Of a DNA stretch of 64,000 nt, positions 59,970-64,000 are shown in pieces. Below the pieces are notes generated by a model. That model searched no databases, had not been told where the DNA came from, and saw nothing but the letters and a program-made list of their open reading frames with translations. Source of the DNA: Cadophora sp. MPI-SDFR-AT-0126 (Eukaryota; Ascomycota; Leotiomycetes; Helotiales; Ploettnerulaceae). Numbering within the stretch: position 1 is the stretch's first letter; every line of letters begins with the position of its first letter. Position numbers and translations under genes: made by a program. The stretch is from contig JAGMVK010000007.1 in NCBI GenBank assembly GCA_020747065.1, positions 2,170,001 through 2,234,000 on the forward strand, given 5' to 3'.

Positions 59970-61099
59970 GGAGTTCGAGTATCTGGAGGGTGTGAGGGTG
60001 GTATTTCCTTGTCTCGAAAGAATGGATATTGGCGATGGAGAGATATAAAAGAAGAGAATGCGAGACGCCCGAGGGATACTTTGTACTTGTAGCTTGGGGT
60101 TGGCTGGGCGTTGACAGAAATTCACTTAGCTAGGAGGCGAGCCAGGGAGGCGCTAGCAAAATCACTTTTCCCTGCAGGGAGCAAAGCAAAGCAAGCAAGC
60201 AAATCAAAGTGCGACTGCCAAACAGTAAAATCATTTCAAGGAATTTCCTTTCCCCCACATAAAGCCGAGATCCATATCTACTACGTATGCTCCAGATGAC
60301 GGATAACCTTGCCGGGATGCGCGTTGAAGCACCTCCCTAAAGCGAATGCAGTCACACGCTTGGTACAACTACAACGTCCCCTCGAACTACATGTACGGCG
60401 ACACGACATGAGGGGAAGGGCGTACATGATCAATGGTGCCTGGTTATTTTCTCATAGAGCAATGTCACCGCTGTTTCGGATTGCCGATATCGCAATTGAA
60501 GTGAGGTCAATATTAGCAAAAAGTTGCTTTGCAGAGTCTTTGTCGTTGTCGTTGCAAGATCCGATCCGAGATGTTTCTGCTCGGCCAGATGCGGTTGAAA
60601 TCGGTCTCATTCCGCGCTCGCCAATAAAAACGGGGCAAAACACAACAGAGAACTCCGAAGATTCCTTGCTCACTTTCTAGGGCTGGGCATGCTTCATCAT
60701 CGATCACGACCTGCTTCTAGCTCCGTTCTAGCTCAGGGGCGGGGTAAAATCCTGGGTAAAGTTTCTCAGCTGAGAGGGAGATTGAATTGCCAAGACGTCT
60801 CGGCTATTAGATATAACGGAATAACAATACGTTGCTAGACGATGCTATGAAAGTCAGACTGGCAAATGAATTCGATATTTCAAGTACTGAGTACTATAGA
60901 CATTGAACTTTCTTGTTGCACATTTACCTGTGAAAAATCAGATCACCGATTTTCCAAAGCAGATTGACTACTCCCGAAACTCCTGAACATGCATCATGTC
61001 CATACCTCTTCCCTTGGTAAGCACTCATCGAACAAAACAAAAATTAAGAAGCACAAGGTCCAAATTCCGTATCGAAGCCCCTTTCTTCATGACATGTGA
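59970..61099. other. Intergenic region upstream of the aminotransferase
   Basis: This 1.1-kb stretch holds the aminotransferase promoter on its left side (a GATATAAAAG sequence at 60041-60051 may be a TATA element, though it reads on the plus strand) and the 3' side of the zinc-finger relic on its right. A GCAAA/CAAGC-type short repeat lies near 60180-60206. Open frames around 60300-60700 have no recognisable content. Confidence 0.5.
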
Positions 61100-61726
61100 T
61101 CAGTCAGATACAATCTGAATTGCTCTCTTCAAAGCGAGAATATCCCTCTCCACGCGAGCTTGACACAATTCCAGCTCTTTCTTCTCCTTCTCCAGCTCCG
61201 GTAACTTCGATCGCAATCTTGTCAACTCCGTGTTGGAATCTCCACAAGTAAAAGACTCTATATCGCCACCTATTTTCAACCTATCCTCCTTTTCGACAGA
61301 TTCCGAAGATTCCGTCTCCTTCTCATCCTGCCTCGAAACACTTTGGTCGATCGAGACTTGATGGCAAGTCTTGATATGCAGGTTCAAGTTTCGCTTCCTG
61401 GGGAACCCCTTGAGGTACCTGCGACATGCCAATATTGGACACGCAAATTTTATCATTCCATGCCTCTCTCGTTCGTGACGGTGAAGTCCTGCCTTGTCTC
61501 CAAAATTGACGTTGGTTCAGGCTGGATTAAGGCAGACGTAAGGCCGAGTGTATTTGTCCAGGTGCTTCCTAATTGTACGTTAGACTCGTAGACATAGAGA
61601 TATAGAGAAAGTTTATTCCCACGTGCAATCCGTACGACAAGTAAACGTCTTGATTTAGTCACAGTCTGTGAAAGAACAGTGGAAGGGTGCAGAATCTAAG
61701 TTCGGACAGCCATCATTATCAATCAT
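61100..61726 (-). pseudogene. Decayed C2H2 zinc-finger gene with in-frame stops
   Basis: Read from ATG 61726 leftward, with a possible 54-bp intron (61569-61622), the frame shows a three-finger array of a common fungal type: a damaged first finger (FHCSFTDCD ... TFTCRTDCTKHLDKYTRPY), a second (YVCLNPA-stop-TNVNFGDKAGLHRHERERH) and an intact third (FACPILACRRYLKGFPRKRNLNLHIKTCH). A TAA is at 61655-61657 and a TGA at 61517-61519, the latter exactly where the second zinc-binding Cys of finger 2 belongs. The second His of finger 1 is replaced by Tyr. After the fingers come an acidic linker and a Lys/Glu/Leu coiled coil to the stop at 61100. Translation from the internal ATG at 61456 could still give a 118-aa one-finger protein, so residual function is possible. 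Sequencing error at the two stops is less likely but not excluded. Confidence 0.6.
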
Positions 61727-62521
61727 GGAAGGCTTATATGTGCTTGACTGTTCGCTACTAAGACGTGAACCTGAATTCATGATGTCACATTAGCGGTCCC
61801 CATTGTTCTTAGGGATGAATACATACGAAAACAGACGAACGGGGCAGACAAACGAGGCTGCAGCCATTTAACAGGCACAAATGCTGGAGCATATGGCGGA
61901 GAGCTCTGTTGCTTTTCATGCAAGGCTGTATGAGCGACTGGAATGGAAGCCATTTAACGCTGTTCGAGGTGGCATTGGTCGTACAGTTCTATGTACCTCT
62001 CCCGATTTGATTTTCTGAAGTCTTTTGACAACATGGCTACTCTGACGTTCCAAGCCCTACCTTGCTGAAGTAGACGTCCAATTGGACGATACCATTCTTC
62101 TTCAAGACTACATATTTCAAGTACTGAAAGTCGCCGAAAGCCGCCGCATACGCGCGAGCTGCTTCGGCCACACCTGTTTGGATGAAGATGCGTTGTGTCG
62201 AAGCGGTATTGGGAAACGGTGGAGTAAGTAGTGCAGTATTGGAACAAGATGCCTCTTGACTAGTTTGCAATAGCATAATTATTAAAAGATATATCGTAAG
62301 CCCGATCTAGGAAACAGAAATAGTAGAAAAGCGAATCCAAACCAGAAGCCAAACTTCATCATCTCGGACCGGATAGACCAGGTCATCGAGGTACAGGCAA
62401 AAAACATAGACAAACAATCAAGATAACACTTCCAAGTCGAATCCGACCGATCAGCACCAGCCGGTCTGTACTCCCGCTCCTACCAATCCAAACCCAAAAT
62501 CATAACATCGTGAGAAAGTAC
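61727..62521. other. Intergenic region with a weak open frame
   Basis: Apart from the short minus-strand frame at 62037-62276 listed separately, no gene, RNA or repeat is recognised between the zinc-finger relic and the SAP-domain gene. Confidence 0.5.
62037..62276 (-). CDS. Small open frame, possibly a gene fragment
   Basis: An ATG-initiated frame of 79 aa. The second half (TGVAEAARAYAAAFGDFQYLKYVVLKKNG) has an ordered, protein-like alternation of Ala, aromatic and Leu residues, unlike the random frames around it. A second frame overlaps its end (61954-62247) and ends in a charged stretch (KDFRKSNRERYIELYDQ) that also looks protein-like, which may mean a frameshifted relic. I do not recognise it. 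No flanking exon could be joined with confidence. Confidence 0.2.
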   Translation of the reverse strand: MLLQTSQEASCSNTALLTPPFPNTASTQRIFIQTGVAEAARAYAAAFGDFQYLKYVVLKKNGIVQLDVYFSKVGLGTSE

Positions 62522-63329
62522 CTAGACAGCAGCCTTAGGAGTTTTAGGACCAAGAATGTCATCCATCAACCCACTCCACAACTCTTGGATAACACCGGGC
62601 TCCTTATTCGCCCCCTCTGAGGTTGAGTGCAGAAGCGTCGAGAACGCCGCAGTCAACTGCCCGATATCAACATCCAAACCATCGTTGCCCACTACCTCGC
62701 TCATCGCACTCGGCGCAACATTTTCAGGATGTGCAGCCATGATACTGATCTCTGGTCTAGGCACAGCTTCATCGAGAGACTCGAGAGCATGACCCGATTC
62801 CGGCGAGCGATCGGGGGTATAGTTATCTGGGAGGAGAGGCACCCGGAGTTTCTGGAACGGGTTTGCGGGCTCTGCAGCTGGGATTTCTGGGAAGAAGAAG
62901 AAGTCGATGGTGGAGTTATCGCGGGAGGCTTGCTTGGGAGCAGAAGTTCGGAAGCCTTGCATCAAGGGAATGGTTCGTACTGCTACAGAGGTGGGTCTAT
63001 GCATTCCAGATGTATGGAATGCTTGAGATTGGGAGCCGACGATATCGTGGGCTGCAAGTCTATCGACCAACTATAAATTGTTTGTAAGTCATAGTGTCAT
63101 TTGACGGTATAGAATACATATGGAGGAACCATACCTCATTCTTGTTGCCGATGGGGTTCAATTGTCTCTTCTTGCATTCTGCCCGGAGGTCCTTTAAATT
63201 GCGGGGTAGGTACCGTGAAGCTCGAGACTGAGCATCCAGAAGACCAGAAGGGCGGCTTGCGTTCGCACTGGAACTGATACTTCGGACTGCATGGGTAAAC
63301 TTGGTGACGGGAGGTGTAATTCTAGACAT
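62522..63329 (-). CDS. AIM34: AIM34-like mitochondrial SAP-domain protein
   Basis: Exons 63329-63135 and 63070-62522 (64-bp intron) give 247 aa. Residues 1-40 are rich in Arg, Ser, Thr and Ala with few acids, a likely mitochondrial presequence. A SAP motif follows at about 41-74 (LPRNLKDLRAECKKRQLNPIGNKNELVDRLAAHD), assembled across the splice; SAP motifs bind nucleic acids. The rest is a polar linker, then PFQKLRVPLLPDNYTPDRSPES, a conserved-looking Pro-rich piece, and an acidic C-terminus. The presequence plus SAP layout and the length fit fungal AIM34, a protein of unknown exact role in mitochondrial inheritance. The assignment rests on domain order, since the C-terminal half is not diagnostic. 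Confidence 0.72.
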
Positions 63330-64000
63330 GTTGATAGTATTGTTGAGAAAGTCGTAAGATAGAGTGTGGACTTAGAGAATACGGACGTGATGGAAGCTGG
63401 GGTAAAGTCGTAAGATTCAGATACTCGTGAAGGAACACAGACAAGTGGCAGCAGGATCAATTTATTGCTCCCTGAGATGAGGATGAGACCCTTGCTGTTT
63501 TGATTACCGGTCAAGGCTTACAAAGTCTCAGTAGGTGATTCAATCAAGTTGTTGAGATGAGTGCTGGTGGTCTTAGTGTTCCAGGGGAGCTCCTTAGCGG
63601 CAGATCACCTCGACAAGTGAGCGCACCGGCCTCAACACGTTCCCCAGGAACAAGCTGATAGGAGCGGTGAGACGTCGTCGGTGGCCGAGGGAGAACTCCA
63701 GGAAACACGCCGAAGGACCAAAGTTGTACTGTTTGTCCTTATAAATCATCTTCAACTGCCAGCTCAAGATTCTGCATGTTGAGACTCAAATCCATCAAGG
63801 TTTGGGTCCAACACTCAATGGACTCCACTTCTCCTTAGTATTTCCAAGTGCCGGGAGCCGTCAAAACAGGCCCGCCTTGGCATCGACTTATCTTTGGCCT
63901 CGTCAGCTTGAACTAGCGACTCACCCGTATCAAATCGAGGTTTCGAGCAGCAGTCAAGCAATGCAAGACAAGAAATCGAGAGGTATGAATTGAGCTGCTG
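63330..64000. other. Right-edge sequence, no gene recognised
   Basis: The first part is the AIM34 promoter and leader. The remaining sequence to the window edge has only short frames (largest 63 codons near 63802-63993) without motifs. A gene continuing outside the window cannot be excluded. Confidence 0.45.

Noticed and set aside
59970..60125. 52-residue N-terminal extension of the aminotransferase as a mitochondrial presequence
   Set aside because: The frame is open and Arg/Ser-rich, but it has no ATG (the frame's first start is GTG), so the first usable start is at 59969.

Overview
The window reads as ordinary nuclear DNA of a filamentous ascomycete (Pezizomycotina). Genes are spaced at roughly 2-3 kb, coding exons are interrupted by short introns (mostly 39-115 bp, GT..AG with CTAAC/CTGAC-like branch sites), and the proteins are fungal house-keeping orthologues plus Pezizomycotina-type accessory proteins (C2H2 plus fungal-specific transcription factor, CBM48 protein, neutral ceramidase). 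The general look suggests Leotiomycetes/Helotiales, but that is inference and a search would be needed to place it. I rebuilt 22 protein genes exon by exon; each of the 21 complete models starts at a real ATG and keeps frame through every splice.

Layout, left to right: an unknown gene cut by the left edge (-); a gene-free 2.7 kb; DUG1-type Cys-Gly dipeptidase (+); UBP14/USP5 deubiquitinase (-); ISU1 Fe-S scaffold (+); DBP3 DEAD-box helicase (+), tail to tail with RFT1 (-); a HAD phosphatase (+) and a 2OG-Fe(II) dioxygenase (+); a gene-poor 5.7 kb block with a strong hairpin and CGTAC repeats; a 1046-aa C2H2/fungal-specific transcription factor (+); an MDG1/CRP1-like CBM48 protein with a long disordered tail (-), divergent from the PKA regulatory subunit (+) across 2.6 kb; SPF27/Cwf7 splicing factor (-); neutral ceramidase (+); the largest subunit of RNA polymerase III (-); NEM1 phosphatase (-); eIF2B beta (+); an unrecognised protein with NGFRLG-type tandem repeats, an RS region and charged coiled coils (+); a short-chain dehydrogenase (-); CCZ1 (-); mitochondrial methionyl-tRNA formyltransferase (+); a branched-chain aminotransferase (-); a decayed C2H2 zinc-finger gene (-); and an AIM34-like SAP-domain protein (-).

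There is no biosynthetic cluster, CRISPR array, rRNA, convincing tRNA or intact transposon. The genes are mostly functionally unrelated neighbours. Loose themes are mitochondrial function (ISU1, FMT1, AIM34, possibly a long DUG1 form), translation and RNA (DBP3, RPC1, eIF2B beta, SPF27), membrane and lipid biology (RFT1, ceramidase, NEM1, CCZ1) and nutrient signalling (PKA-R opposite the CBM48 protein). The least explained items are the NGFRLG-repeat protein, the CBM48 protein's repeat-bearing tail, the broken zinc-finger gene, and a GC-AG intron in DBP3.
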